This document shows positions 6,634-14,418 of a DNA stretch of 46,101 nt, in pieces. Within the stretch, counting starts at the first letter, position 1; each line of letters begins with the position of its first letter. The position numbers and the translations under genes were made by a program. This DNA comes from Desulfovibrio cuneatus DSM 11391 (GTDB taxonomy: Bacteria; Desulfobacterota; Desulfovibrionia; Desulfovibrionales; Desulfovibrionaceae): NCBI RefSeq assembly GCF_000430005.1, contig NZ_AUCY01000027.1:1-46101 (forward strand). Reading direction: 5' to 3'. The notes below the pieces were generated by a model. It was not told the DNA's origin. It did not search any database and saw only the letters and a program-made list of their open reading frames with translations.

Positions 6634-9232
6634 AAAAATTGCTGCCCCCACCCCTGTTACTTCCTTGCGCCACCAGGACAGCCGGGTGAACATACCCACC
6701 GAAGAGTTGCGCGACTTTGTACAGGATGATGAAAACAGCCCCAAAGCCATGCGCTACCCAAGGGATGTTTCCCTAGACCCGCAACTGGTGTGGAAAGGCA
6801 AGGACGAGCAGGACGCAGCAGACCTGAACGTGCCTGTGGTGCCCATTTACATACAGGAAAAAATTCACCCCCAGGCCATAATTGATGACATGCCCCGCAA
6901 GGCCAAGCACAGCGCAGACCAGCTTACCCTGTTTGCCGACTTCAACGGCCTGCCCAAAGAGTTTGACCAGCGCGTGGACTTTTACAACCACCAGGGGCAC
7001 TGGCAAAACCGCATGATTCTGGGGGACTCCCTGCTGGTAATGAACAGTCTTGCGGAAAAAGAAGGGCTGAAAGGCCAAGTGCAGTGCATTTACCTGGACC
7101 CGCCCTATGGCATCAAATTCGGTTCCAACTGGCAGGTAAGCACCCGTAAACGCGATGTGAAAGACGGCAAAGCCGAAGATGTAACCCGCCAGCCCGAACA
7201 GGTGCGGGCCTTTCGCGACACCTGGGAACTGGGCATACACTCCTACCTTGCCTACCTGCGCGACCGCCTTGTGGTGGCACGGGAACTGTTGACCGAAAGC
7301 GGCAGCGTGTTCGTGCAGATTGGTGACGAAAACGTACACTTGGTGCGTTGCTTGCTGGACGAAGTGTTTGGTGCGGAAAATTTTGTAGCACAAATTTCTT
7401 TCCAAAAAACAGGAGGAATAGAGGCAAGCTATCTATCCTCTACTGTTGATTATGTATTATGGGCAGGAAAAAATAAGGCTCATTTGAAATATCGCTCATT
7501 GTATAGCGAAAGAAATGTAGGCGATACGTCACTAGATCGCTATGATATGCTTCTCAATACATGCAATGAAAACCGTCGACTTACTAAGGAAGAGATGCTT
7601 ACGGGTAAAATCCCCGCAGGCACTAAGCGCTACCAGCTTGCTCCTCTTTATTCAGATGGAGCATCTTCAGAGATTCAGGCATTTGAGTTCCAAGGGAAAA
7701 AATATATTCCTCGAGGTGATACGCATTGGAAAACAACAATACCAGGACTTGAACGACTTGCAGTTGCAAATAGAATTGAAGTCATGGGGACTGTTATCCG
7801 CTATAGAAGGTTTGCAGATGATTTTCCCGTAATCCCCATTGGGGATCGCTGGGATTCCATGCAAATTGGAGTCCAGAGAACATATGTTGTACAAACTGCA
7901 ACTAGCGTTATTCAACGCTGTCTCCTTATGAGCACCGACCCCGGCGACCTTGTGCTTGACCCCACCTGTGGCAGCGGCACCAGCGCCTATGTGGCAGAGC
8001 AATGGGGCCGCCGCTGGATAACCTGCGACACCTCTCGCGTGGCCTTGGCCCTAGCCCGCACACGGCTTATGGGTGCCAGCTTCCCCTATTACCTGCTGGC
8101 AGATTCCCCCGAAGGGGAACAGAAAGCAGCCGAACTGGAAAACCGCCCCACTTCGCAGGAAGCTTTGCGCGGCGACATCCGCAAGGGTTTTGTCTACAAG
8201 CGTGTGCCCCACATTACCTTAAAAAGCATTGCCAACAACCCGGACATTTCCAAAGGCATGAGCCAGGAAGCCCTAGACGCCGCCATTTTACGCCATGCAA
8301 AAACAGAAACCCTGTTTGACCAGCCCTATGAAAATAAAAAGGCCGTGCGGGTGGCTGGCCCCTTTACGGTGGAAAGCCTTTCCCCCCACCGGGTGCTGGC
8401 CGTGGCAGACGCCAACCTGGACGGCACCGTGACAGAGCAGGAAGCAAAAAAACAACAGGATTTTGCCAGTATGATTCTGGAAAACCTGAACAAGGCCGGG
8501 GTGCAAAACACCAATAAAGCGGAACGCCTGAAGTTTGACCGCATGGAGCCTTTTGCCGGAAAATACATTCAAGCCATAGGCCATTATACCGACAAAGAAG
8601 GCAAAAACCGCCGGGCAGCCATTAGCATTGGGCCGGAACACGGCACCGTGGGTTCTGTACTGGTGAAGGAAGCCGCCAAAGAAGCGGTGCTGGGCATTGG
8701 CTTTGACCTGCTTATTGTGTGCGGCTTTGCCTTTGACCCCAGCGTGAGTGAAGAAGCAAAACGCTATGGCAACCTTACCGTACTGCCTGCCCGCATGAAC
8801 CCGGATTTGGCCATGGGCGACGACCTGCTGAAAAAAACCGGGGCAGGTAACCTGTTCATGGTGTTTGGCGAACCAGACGTGCTGGTGCACCCGCAAAAAG
8901 ACGGGCAAATTGTGGTGGAAATTAAAGGGCTGGATATTTACGACCCCACCACCGGGGAAGTGCGCTCCAATTCCACCAAAGACATTGCCTGCTGGTTTAT
9001 TGATACCCAGTACAATGGCGAAAGCTTTTTTGTGCGCCACGCCTACTTTACGGGCGAGGGAGAACCCTATGCCCGCTTAAAACGCGCCCTGAAAGCGGAA
9101 ATTGACGAAGCCGCCTGGGCCAGCCTTTACTGCACCCAAAGCCGCCCCTTCCCCAAGCCGGAAACAGGCAAAATTGCCGTTAAGGTTATTAACCACTACG
9201 GCGATGAAGTGATGCAGGTATTTGGGGTGTAG
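6626..9232 (+). CDS. Site-specific DNA methyltransferase (type III Mod-like)
   Basis: Modification subunit that methylates, probably adenine N6, the site recognised by the system and protects host DNA. The 868-residue protein has catalytic motif IV DPPYG (158-162) ahead of the AdoMet motif I DPTCGSG (445-451), the beta-class order seen in type III Mod proteins. Between them, about residues 252-433 (7381-7925), the DNA turns AT-rich with different codon use; this is where the target-recognition domain sits, and looks like a replaced cassette. The long C-terminal part (450-868) includes a second conserved region of unknown role typical of Mod partners of this large Res family. Its start overlaps the res stop by 8 bases and the next gene begins 2 bases after its stop. 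Confidence 0.88.
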   Translation: MAKKIAAPTPVTSLRHQDSRVNIPTEELRDFVQDDENSPKAMRYPRDVSLDPQLVWKGKDEQDAADLNVPVVPIYIQEKIHPQAIIDDMPRKAKHSADQLTLFADFNGLPKEFDQRVDFYNHQGHWQNRMILGDSLLVMNSLAEKEGLKGQVQCIYLDPPYGIKFGSNWQVSTRKRDVKDGKAEDVTRQPEQVRAFRDTWELGIHSYLAYLRDRLVVARELLTESGSVFVQIGDENVHLVRCLLDEVFGAENFVAQISFQKTGGIEASYLSSTVDYVLWAGKNKAHLKYRSLYSERNVGDTSLDRYDMLLNTCNENRRLTKEEMLTGKIPAGTKRYQLAPLYSDGASSEIQAFEFQGKKYIPRGDTHWKTTIPGLERLAVANRIEVMGTVIRYRRFADDFPVIPIGDRWDSMQIGVQRTYVVQTATSVIQRCLLMSTDPGDLVLDPTCGSGTSAYVAEQWGRRWITCDTSRVALALARTRLMGASFPYYLLADSPEGEQKAAELENRPTSQEALRGDIRKGFVYKRVPHITLKSIANNPDISKGMSQEALDAAILRHAKTETLFDQPYENKKAVRVAGPFTVESLSPHRVLAVADANLDGTVTEQEAKKQQDFASMILENLNKAGVQNTNKAERLKFDRMEPFAGKYIQAIGHYTDKEGKNRRAAISIGPEHGTVGSVLVKEAAKEAVLGIGFDLLIVCGFAFDPSVSEEAKRYGNLTVLPARMNPDLAMGDDLLKKTGAGNLFMVFGEPDVLVHPQKDGQIVVEIKGLDIYDPTTGEVRSNSTKDIACWFIDTQYNGESFFVRHAYFTGEGEPYARLKRALKAEIDEAAWASLYCTQSRPFPKPETGKIAVKVINHYGDEVMQVFGV

Positions 9233-9234
9233 GT

Positions 9235-10287
9235 ATGGGTAAGCAAAATAACAAAAACGCCGTGCGCCTTATTCGCAACAGCACAGCAGAGTTTCTCATT
9301 TTCACCGGGCAGGCAGGGGAACAGAGCATAGAGGCCCGGTATGAAGAGGAAACTGTCTGGCTTTCGCAAAAGCTCATGGCAGAGCTTTTTGGTGTTAGTG
9401 TGCCCACCATCAACGAGCATTTGAAAAATATCTATGATACTGGTGAGTTGGTACGCGAGGCAACTCTTCGGAATTTCCGAATAGTTCAAACGGAAGGTGG
9501 GCGCAATGTTTCCCGGCAGGTGGATTTTTATAACCTGGATGCCATTATCTCTGTGGGGTATCGGGTCAACTCCGTGAGGGCCACCCAGTTTAGGCAATGG
9601 GCCACGCAGGTCTTGCGGGAGTTTGCCATTAAAGGCTTTGTGCTGGACAGGAAACGCCTGGAAAACGGAGCCTTTCTTGGTGAAGACTATTTTGAGCAGC
9701 TACTGGAAGAAATTCGGGAAATCCGCCTCAGTGAGCGCAAGTTCTACCAAAAAATTACCGACATATATGCCACCAGTGTGGATTACAATAAGGATGCCCC
9801 AACCACCCGTGCCTTTTTCGCTACTGTGCAGAACAAATTGCACTTTGCCATTCATGGCCATACCGCCGCCGAGTTGATACACGGACGGGCTGATAGCGAC
9901 AAGCCCCACATGGGCCTGACAAATTGGGAACGTGCCCCGGAGGGCAAAATACTGAAGACAGATGTAGCCGTTGCCAAAAATTATCTGGCAAAAGAGGAGC
10001 TTGAGTCCTTAGGCCGCATTGTCAGCGCATGGCTCGACTTGGCGGAAGAGCGGGCAAGGCGCAAAGTTCCCATGACAATGGAAGACTGGGCAACCCGGCT
10101 TGATGGCTTCCTGACCTTTGCGGATATGGAAGTATTGCAGCATAACGGCAAGATAAGCATGGATGCGGCAAAACAATATGCGGAGAGTGAGTTTGAGAAA
10201 TACCGCATTGTGCAGGACAGGTTGTTTGAAAGCGACTTTGATAAAACCATCAAAATGTTGCTGAGTGGTGAAAGGGTTATATTATAA
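9235..10287 (+). CDS. RhuM-family protein
   Basis: A 350-residue cytoplasmic protein of the virulence RhuM family (named after a Salmonella pathogenicity island gene). The family block is plain: ARYEEETVWLSQKLMAELF, PTINEHLKNI, the basic VSRQVDFYNLDAIISVGYRV, and RATQFRQWATQVLREF. The N-terminal 110 residues resemble a winged-helix DNA-binding region. Molecular function is not established. RhuM genes often travel with restriction-modification systems on mobile DNA, and here the gene starts 2 bases after mod, so it belongs to the same operon. A regulatory or accessory role in the system is inference. The length agrees with the family's usual 330-350 residues. Confidence 0.85.
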   Translation: MGKQNNKNAVRLIRNSTAEFLIFTGQAGEQSIEARYEEETVWLSQKLMAELFGVSVPTINEHLKNIYDTGELVREATLRNFRIVQTEGGRNVSRQVDFYNLDAIISVGYRVNSVRATQFRQWATQVLREFAIKGFVLDRKRLENGAFLGEDYFEQLLEEIREIRLSERKFYQKITDIYATSVDYNKDAPTTRAFFATVQNKLHFAIHGHTAAELIHGRADSDKPHMGLTNWERAPEGKILKTDVAVAKNYLAKEELESLGRIVSAWLDLAEERARRKVPMTMEDWATRLDGFLTFADMEVLQHNGKISMDAAKQYAESEFEKYRIVQDRLFESDFDKTIKMLLSGERVIL

Positions 10288-10303
10288 AAGTAGCTCATGA
10301 TAT

Positions 10304-10445
10304 ATCCATGCATACCGCCGTGCATACCTTCCCACCACCAATCCCCAGTACTCCCCCCCGTCTCATAAAAAACAGTAATGCCGCCACTCTTCACCCCTCA
10401 GTAATCCCCTAAAGCCGCCTTGATTCGCTTGGAAATCACGTGTAT
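10304..10445 (+). repeat. 140-base direct repeat flanking fic, left copy
   Basis: Imperfect match to 11450-11591. Shared blocks are CATGCATACCGCCGTGCATA (10308 and 11452), CAGTAAT.CCGCCA, and CTTGAT.CGCTTGGAAAT followed by a GTGTA resembling the tRNA-Ser anticodon arm. The block GGTATGCA.GGCGGTATGCAT (minus strand) is itself a tandem 12-base repeat of the kind integrases bind. No gene in 10288-10640 apart from this. Confidence 0.7.
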
Positions 10446-10640
10446 TTGTAACGCAGGTTAAAATGTGTTTTTTCCTTGCGCGGGCAGCTTGCAATGGCAT
10501 CCTCGCAACACACGATACCATTATGTTGGTATTCTCATTTTTACTATTCCAGAATATCAATTAACATTGCATGTTATTTGCTCAATTCAAGTGAGCCCCC
10601 CGCAAAAACAGCTACAGAAATACCTGGAAGAACTGGGCCT

Positions 10641-11378
10641 ATGAAATCATTTGACTTTGAAAGCCTCCAGCGCAAGCAAGAGCAGCTTGCCGCCCTGCGC
10701 CCCTTAACCGCTGGTGAAGTAGCCCGCTTGCGCGAAGAATTTATCATAGAGAACACTTACAACTCCAATGCCATTGAGGGCAGCACCCTTACCCTGGGGG
10801 AGACGGCCCTGGTGCTGGAGGGCATAACTATTGATAAAAAGCCCCTCAAAGAGCATTTGGAAGCCGTGGGGCACAGGGACGCCTTCCTGTATATTCTGGA
10901 GTTGGTACAGCAACAGGTACCTGTTTCGGAAAAAGTCATTAAAGACATTCACAGCCTTGTGCTGGTGGACAGGGCGCAGGACAAAGGCGTGTACAGGAGG
11001 GTTCCGGTAACCATTGCCGGGGCAGTGCATGCTCCGCCGCAGCCATACCTGATTATGCCGCAAATGGAAGAGCTTATACAAAAGCACGAAGCTATGCAGA
11101 ATAACAACTTTTTTGAGCGTGCAGCCCTGTTCCATCTTTTATTCGAAGGCATTCATCCCTTTATTGACGGCAATGGCAGAACAGGCAGATTGCTCATTAC
11201 CCTTCAACTGCTGCAACATGGCTATTTGCCCATTAGTGTAAAATTTACAGACAGAAAACGCTACTATGACTGCTTTGGCAGTTTTTACAGCACTGGTTCC
11301 GCAGAGGCCATGCTCAATCTTATAGGGGAGTATGAAGAAGCGGAATTGGATAGATATATTGCCATGCTGGAAGGGTAG
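10641..11378 (+). CDS. Fic-domain protein (probable AMP-transferase)
   Basis: Fic proteins transfer AMP or related groups to hydroxyls of target proteins. The 245-residue product carries the complete active-site motif HPFIDGNGRTGR (172-183) and an N-terminal inhibitory helix SNAIEG (42-47, consensus S/T-x-x-x-E-G/N), so it is a class II, self-inhibited Fic. I chose ATG 10641, preceded by GGAAG, over the longer frame from 10476, whose extra N-terminus looks like translated non-coding repeat DNA. It is flanked on both sides by a 140-base direct repeat and stands apart from the restriction operon. Target unknown; no separate antitoxin is needed because the inhibitory helix is in cis. Confidence 0.88.
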   Translation: MKSFDFESLQRKQEQLAALRPLTAGEVARLREEFIIENTYNSNAIEGSTLTLGETALVLEGITIDKKPLKEHLEAVGHRDAFLYILELVQQQVPVSEKVIKDIHSLVLVDRAQDKGVYRRVPVTIAGAVHAPPQPYLIMPQMEELIQKHEAMQNNNFFERAALFHLLFEGIHPFIDGNGRTGRLLITLQLLQHGYLPISVKFTDRKRYYDCFGSFYSTGSAEAMLNLIGEYEEAELDRYIAMLEG

Positions 11379-11449
11379 AAAAGAGCTTGCAATGCCACAC
11401 CCAAGAGCGCATAAGCGGCATCTAGCGAGGTGAAATACCGTAGGGGTAC

Positions 11450-11591
11450 CCATGCATACCGCCGTGCATACCTTCCCCCCACCAATCCTCTTTGCTCCGC
11501 TCCCGTCCCTCTCGGAAAATGCAGTAATACCGCCATCCTTTAGCCCTTAGTAAACGCTCAAAACCACCTTGATCCGCTTGGAAATTGTGTG
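11450..11591 (+). repeat. 140-base direct repeat flanking fic, right copy
   Basis: Partner of 10304-10445, about 70 percent alike by eye. Its right end runs directly into the tRNA-Ser remnant at 11574. The arrangement (conserved end sequence next to a tRNA-derived core, twice) is what two related elements inserted in tandem would leave. Confidence 0.7.
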
Positions 11592-11705
11592 TACTCACAA
11601 GGCACCAAGAGTTCAAATCTCATACCTCTCCGCCATCAATAGCAAATAAACCGCCATGGTGCATAACAGCAGCATGGCGGTTTTTTGTTGTGGCAGGGCT
11701 GGTGG
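11574..11705 (+). repeat. attR-like: degenerate tRNA-Ser 3' half with terminator
   Basis: Matches 3151-3285 from the anticodon arm (CTTGGAAATTGTGTGTACTC) through the variable and T arms, CTCCGCCA, the linker, the hairpin 11650-11681 and the T-rich tail. The 5' half of the tRNA is absent and the anticodon stem is broken, so it is not a functional tRNA. The hairpin can still act as a terminator, including for the minus-strand gene ending at 11739. Confidence 0.75.
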
Positions 11706-11738
11706 GATTAGCCCCGTTTCACGCAAGAAGGGTGCTTG

Positions 11739-12128
11739 TTATTCATGCCCCTCGCACCCGCCAGTGCAGGTGTTTTGGGTGCTGAAGGGTTGCAGTTTGC
11801 CTTCGGTATAGGCGTGCAGCGCTTCCCCCACGGTGGCGCAATTGCCTGCAAAGCACACAGTAACGCCAGCCTGCTGGAAGCCCATAAGTGGGCGCATGCC
11901 CATGCCCCCGGCCAGAAGGGTGGTTACGCCGTGGGAGGCAAGGTGGTTCACCGGGGCAAGGCAGCCCCCCTGGGCATGGGGGATGCTTTCAAGCGTTGTT
12001 ACAGCAGTAATTTTTCCGTTTTCCACCTTGGCAATGGTATAAATGCCACAATGGCCAAAGTGCATGTCTACCTTGGCATCTACGCCACCGGGCTGTGTGG
12101 AAGGAACGGCAATTGTCCCTGTTGTCAT
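11739..12128 (-). CDS. NifX/NifB-type cofactor-binding protein
   Basis: A 129-residue protein of the dinitrogenase iron-molybdenum cofactor biosynthesis superfamily, which folds like RNase H and carries metal-sulfur clusters. Visible family features are an initial beta strand, DMHFGHCGIYTIAKVENGKI, the GGCLAPVNHLASHGVTTLLAGGMG block and the VGEALHAYTEG end. A Cys-rich tail (NTCTGGCEGHE) could bind metal. It follows two ferredoxin-containing ATPases in the same minus-strand run (42-base gap), with its own AAGGAG. In Desulfovibrio such genes belong to the orange-protein clusters, whose protein binds a mixed Mo-Cu-S cluster. I infer a similar role, but not nitrogen fixation. Confidence 0.8.
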   Translation of the reverse strand: MTTGTIAVPSTQPGGVDAKVDMHFGHCGIYTIAKVENGKITAVTTLESIPHAQGGCLAPVNHLASHGVTTLLAGGMGMRPLMGFQQAGVTVCFAGNCATVGEALHAYTEGKLQPFSTQNTCTGGCEGHE

Positions 12129-12170
12129 AGTGTGTCTCCTTGTATATTGCAGAGTTAAGAATAAATATGG

Positions 12171-13067
12171 TTACAAAGGCAACGTGCGTTTGCGCGCGCC
12201 ATTCTTCAGTTGTATCAGAATATTTTCCCAGGCATCCACCACCATTGCCCCAAGGGGGGAGGCCGTTTCTGTTATGGCCTGTTTGGCAATCATGGCGGTT
12301 GTTATGTCCATGTTGAAGGGCAGCTTGCCAGCCACAGCATAGCCCCGTTCTGTGCACAGGTTTTCAATGGCAGCGGCTATTGCAAGGTTCAGGTCTGCTT
12401 TATTGATGATAATGCTGGCCGGAATATGAAAGTGGTCGCACAGGTCTGCCACCCGTAAAAAATCATGCTGGCCGGAGGGGGTAGGCTCCACCACCAGCAC
12501 AGCCAGGTGCGCACCGGAAAGGGAGCTGATTACCGGGCAGCCGATTCCTGGTGAGCCGTCGCACAGTATCAGGTCCAGGGCATTTTTTTTGGCTGTTTCC
12601 CTGGCCTGCTGTTTCAGCACGGAAACAAGCCTGCCGGAATTTTCCTCACCTGGGAACAGTTGGGCATGAACCATGGGGCCAAAGCGGCTGCTGCTTTCAT
12701 ACCACTGGCCGCAATGTTTTTGGGTAAGGGAAATGGCGTTGCTTGGGCACACAACGTGGCACACGCCGCACCCTTCACAGCGCAGCGGGTTTACCGCAAG
12801 GTTGTTGCCCTGTTGGTGTATGGCTTCAAAACGGCACATTACTTCGCAACGGCCACAGTATGTGCAGTGTTCCCGGGCTATGCGGGCTTCCACCCCGGAA
12901 ATGAAGGCATGTTCCTGCTGCACTTGGGGTGCAAGAAGAATGTGTAAGTCCGGGGCATCTACGTCCAGGTCGCACACAATGCCGTTGTGCATAAGGTGGG
13001 CAAAGGCGGCGGTGAGGGAGGTTTTGCCTGTTCCCCCTTTGCCACTTAAAACAACAATTTCAGGCAT
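12171..13067 (-). CDS. MinD/Mrp-like ATPase with two 4Fe-4S motifs (second of pair)
   Basis: A 298-residue P-loop ATPase of the MinD/ParA group with an inserted ferredoxin. The N-terminus has the deviant Walker A SGKGGTGKT (8-16) and DLDVDAPDLH. Two clusters follow: Cys 68, 71, 74, 78 and Cys 97, 100, 103, 107. Start ATG 13067 lies inside the end of the upstream gene (overlap 8 bases), and the open frame further upstream is shadow. Pairs of such ATPases next to NifX-type proteins are the hallmark of Desulfovibrio orange-protein operons, where they are linked to cell-division-related positioning and cluster handling. ATP hydrolysis and electron or cluster transfer are family expectations. Confidence 0.88.
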   Translation of the reverse strand: MPEIVVLSGKGGTGKTSLTAAFAHLMHNGIVCDLDVDAPDLHILLAPQVQQEHAFISGVEARIAREHCTYCGRCEVMCRFEAIHQQGNNLAVNPLRCEGCGVCHVVCPSNAISLTQKHCGQWYESSSRFGPMVHAQLFPGEENSGRLVSVLKQQARETAKKNALDLILCDGSPGIGCPVISSLSGAHLAVLVVEPTPSGQHDFLRVADLCDHFHIPASIIINKADLNLAIAAAIENLCTERGYAVAGKLPFNMDITTAMIAKQAITETASPLGAMVVDAWENILIQLKNGARKRTLPL

Positions 13068-13965
13068 TGGCAAGCTCCTTTGCGGCAAAGGCCTGCAACG
13101 TGTCACGCAGGTGGGTGAAGTGCTTTTCCCAGGTACTGGAACACGTGGCTGCAATGCCCCCCTGGGCGTAATGCCCGGCTATTTCCTGGGAAAAGGGCAA
13201 CAGGCCCAGTATGGGCAGCCCCTGCTGCTGGCAATAGGCGGCAAGTTCCATATCCCCTGCATTGCCGGGTATGCCTGCACGGTTCATGACCACGGCAATG
13301 GGTTTTTGCAGGGGTAAGAATGCCCTGTGTGCCAGTGTAAAGTCGTGAATGCCAAAAGGGGTTGGTTCCACCACCAGCAAAATAATATCCGCTTCCTGGG
13401 CCACCGTCATGGCCGGGCAGCTTACGCCGGGGGGGGCGTCAATAAGGGCGTCTGTATACGGTTGTGCCGTTGTTTTGCTTTGCGCAAGCAGCAACTCCAG
13501 TTTTTTCTGCAAGGCCCGCAATTGTGGCGGGGTCATGGCTTCACCAATGCGGGAGCGGCCCATAAGGAATGCGTGCTTGCCCCCCATGGCTGTGCCGCAT
13601 TCCAGTGTGCCCAAAAGGCGCTGGCCTGGGGCAAGGGCTTTTTCCGGGCACAGGGCAATGCAGCCGCCGCAGCCGTGGCACATTTCAGGAAAAAGCGAAA
13701 TTGTTTTACCCAGTTTGGCAAAGGCCATAAACCTGCACACTTCCCGGCAGGTGCCACACTGTGTGCACGCGGTGGCATCCAGAATGGGCACTTCCAGAAA
13801 GGTGGACGTGCTGGAAGTAATGGCGGGCGCGCAGAAAAGATGCAAGTTGGGGGCTTCCACGTCGGCATCCACTAGAATGGCGGGTGTGTTCCACACCTGT
13901 GCAAGGGAGGCCGAAACCGTAGTTTTGCCTGCCCCGCCCTTACCGCTGGCAATGGCTATGCGCAT
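13060..13965 (-). CDS. MinD/Mrp-like ATPase with two 4Fe-4S motifs (first of pair)
   Basis: A 301-residue paralogue of its downstream neighbour. Walker A GKGGAGKTT starts at residue 8, followed by LVDADVEAPNLH. Ferredoxin cysteines are 67, 70, 73, 77 and 96, 99, 102, 106, and the switch region ALIDAPPGVSCPA is typical of the group. ATG 13965 is the natural start because it begins exactly at the first beta strand; the extra 32 codons upstream are shadow. It starts 5 bases after the end of the NifX-type gene upstream. The two ATPases probably form a heterodimer or act in succession on the same metal-sulfur partner; this is inference from tandem arrangement. Confidence 0.88.
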   Translation of the reverse strand: MRIAIASGKGGAGKTTVSASLAQVWNTPAILVDADVEAPNLHLFCAPAITSSTSTFLEVPILDATACTQCGTCREVCRFMAFAKLGKTISLFPEMCHGCGGCIALCPEKALAPGQRLLGTLECGTAMGGKHAFLMGRSRIGEAMTPPQLRALQKKLELLLAQSKTTAQPYTDALIDAPPGVSCPAMTVAQEADIILLVVEPTPFGIHDFTLAHRAFLPLQKPIAVVMNRAGIPGNAGDMELAAYCQQQGLPILGLLPFSQEIAGHYAQGGIAATCSSTWEKHFTHLRDTLQAFAAKELANA

Positions 13966-13970
13966 GGCAA

Positions 13971-14324
13971 CTACTTGTTGGGGGCTTCGGCAAAGGGAAC
14001 ATTGCCTGCCTGAAAGTGGTGCAGCGCGTCCCCGGTGGTCATGCCGTCTATGTTTTGGCATATCTTAATGCCCGCGGCTTGCAGCGCCTGAAATGCCTTG
14101 GGGCCAACGTAGCCGCTGAGCACAATTTCCACGTTCGCTTCGGCCATGCGTTCTGCCGTGGCAATGCCTGCCCCCTGGCCCAGCACCTGCGAAGCGCCGT
14201 TATCAATATAGCTGGTGGCGCTGTTTGCTGTGTCAAACACAACAAAGCCCCCTGCCCTGCCAAAGCGCGGGTCCACCATGCTTGTAAGGCCTGGGCCTTC
14301 ACTTGAAATGGCAATCTTGCTCAT
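13971..14324 (-). CDS. NifX-type / orange-protein-like cofactor-binding protein
   Basis: A 117-residue protein, first gene of the minus-strand cluster. It opens with KIAISSEGPGLTSMVDPRFG, the usual start of the MTH1175/NifX-like family, then AGGFVVFDT, and has the central GAGIATAERMAEANVEIVLSGYVGPKAF and GDALHHFQAG end. One cysteine (KICQNIDG) is positioned as in several relatives. The start ATG 14324 has GGAGAG 5 bases before it; longer frames upstream are shadow. Of the two NifX-type proteins here this is the better candidate for the orange-protein equivalent because it leads the operon and faces the UPF0251 regulator. Binding of a Mo-Cu or other metal-sulfide cluster is inferred. Confidence 0.8.
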   Translation of the reverse strand: MSKIAISSEGPGLTSMVDPRFGRAGGFVVFDTANSATSYIDNGASQVLGQGAGIATAERMAEANVEIVLSGYVGPKAFQALQAAGIKICQNIDGMTTGDALHHFQAGNVPFAEAPNK

Positions 14325-14349
14325 GCGTCTCTCCTTTGGGAACCTATTG

Positions 14350-14398
14350 TTGACATATGCCGGAAATAGATGTAGCTCGGGTATATGACATATGTCAA
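14350..14398. promoter_or_regulatory. Inverted repeat in divergent promoter region
   Basis: TTGACATATG (14350-14359) and CATATGTCAA (14389-14398) form an inverted repeat, and the right arm lies in a perfect 12-base palindrome TGACATATGTCA (14386-14397). It sits between the divergent cluster halves, the expected place for an operator read by the UPF0251 protein encoded 300 bases away. I looked for a GG-N10-GC sigma-54 pattern and found none. Confidence 0.55.
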
Positions 14399-14418
14399 TA
14401 ACTTTTTGGAGGTGCCCC

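Noticed and set aside
10363-11616. Minus-strand frames with similar endings (FQA.QGGF..LLR and GMHGGMHG) that might be integrase remnants
   Set aside because: The likeness reflects the 140-base DNA repeat in which they lie. No catalytic R-H-R-Y residues or helical domain can be seen.
11574-11640. Second tRNA-Ser gene
   Set aside because: Only the 3' half is present; the acceptor 5' strand, the D arm and a pairing anticodon stem are missing.
11739-14324. Nitrogen fixation genes, because of NifX-type domains
   Set aside because: There are no nifHDK, nifEN or nifB genes and the ferredoxin-MinD ATPases are typical for orange-protein clusters, so a nitrogenase context is not supported.
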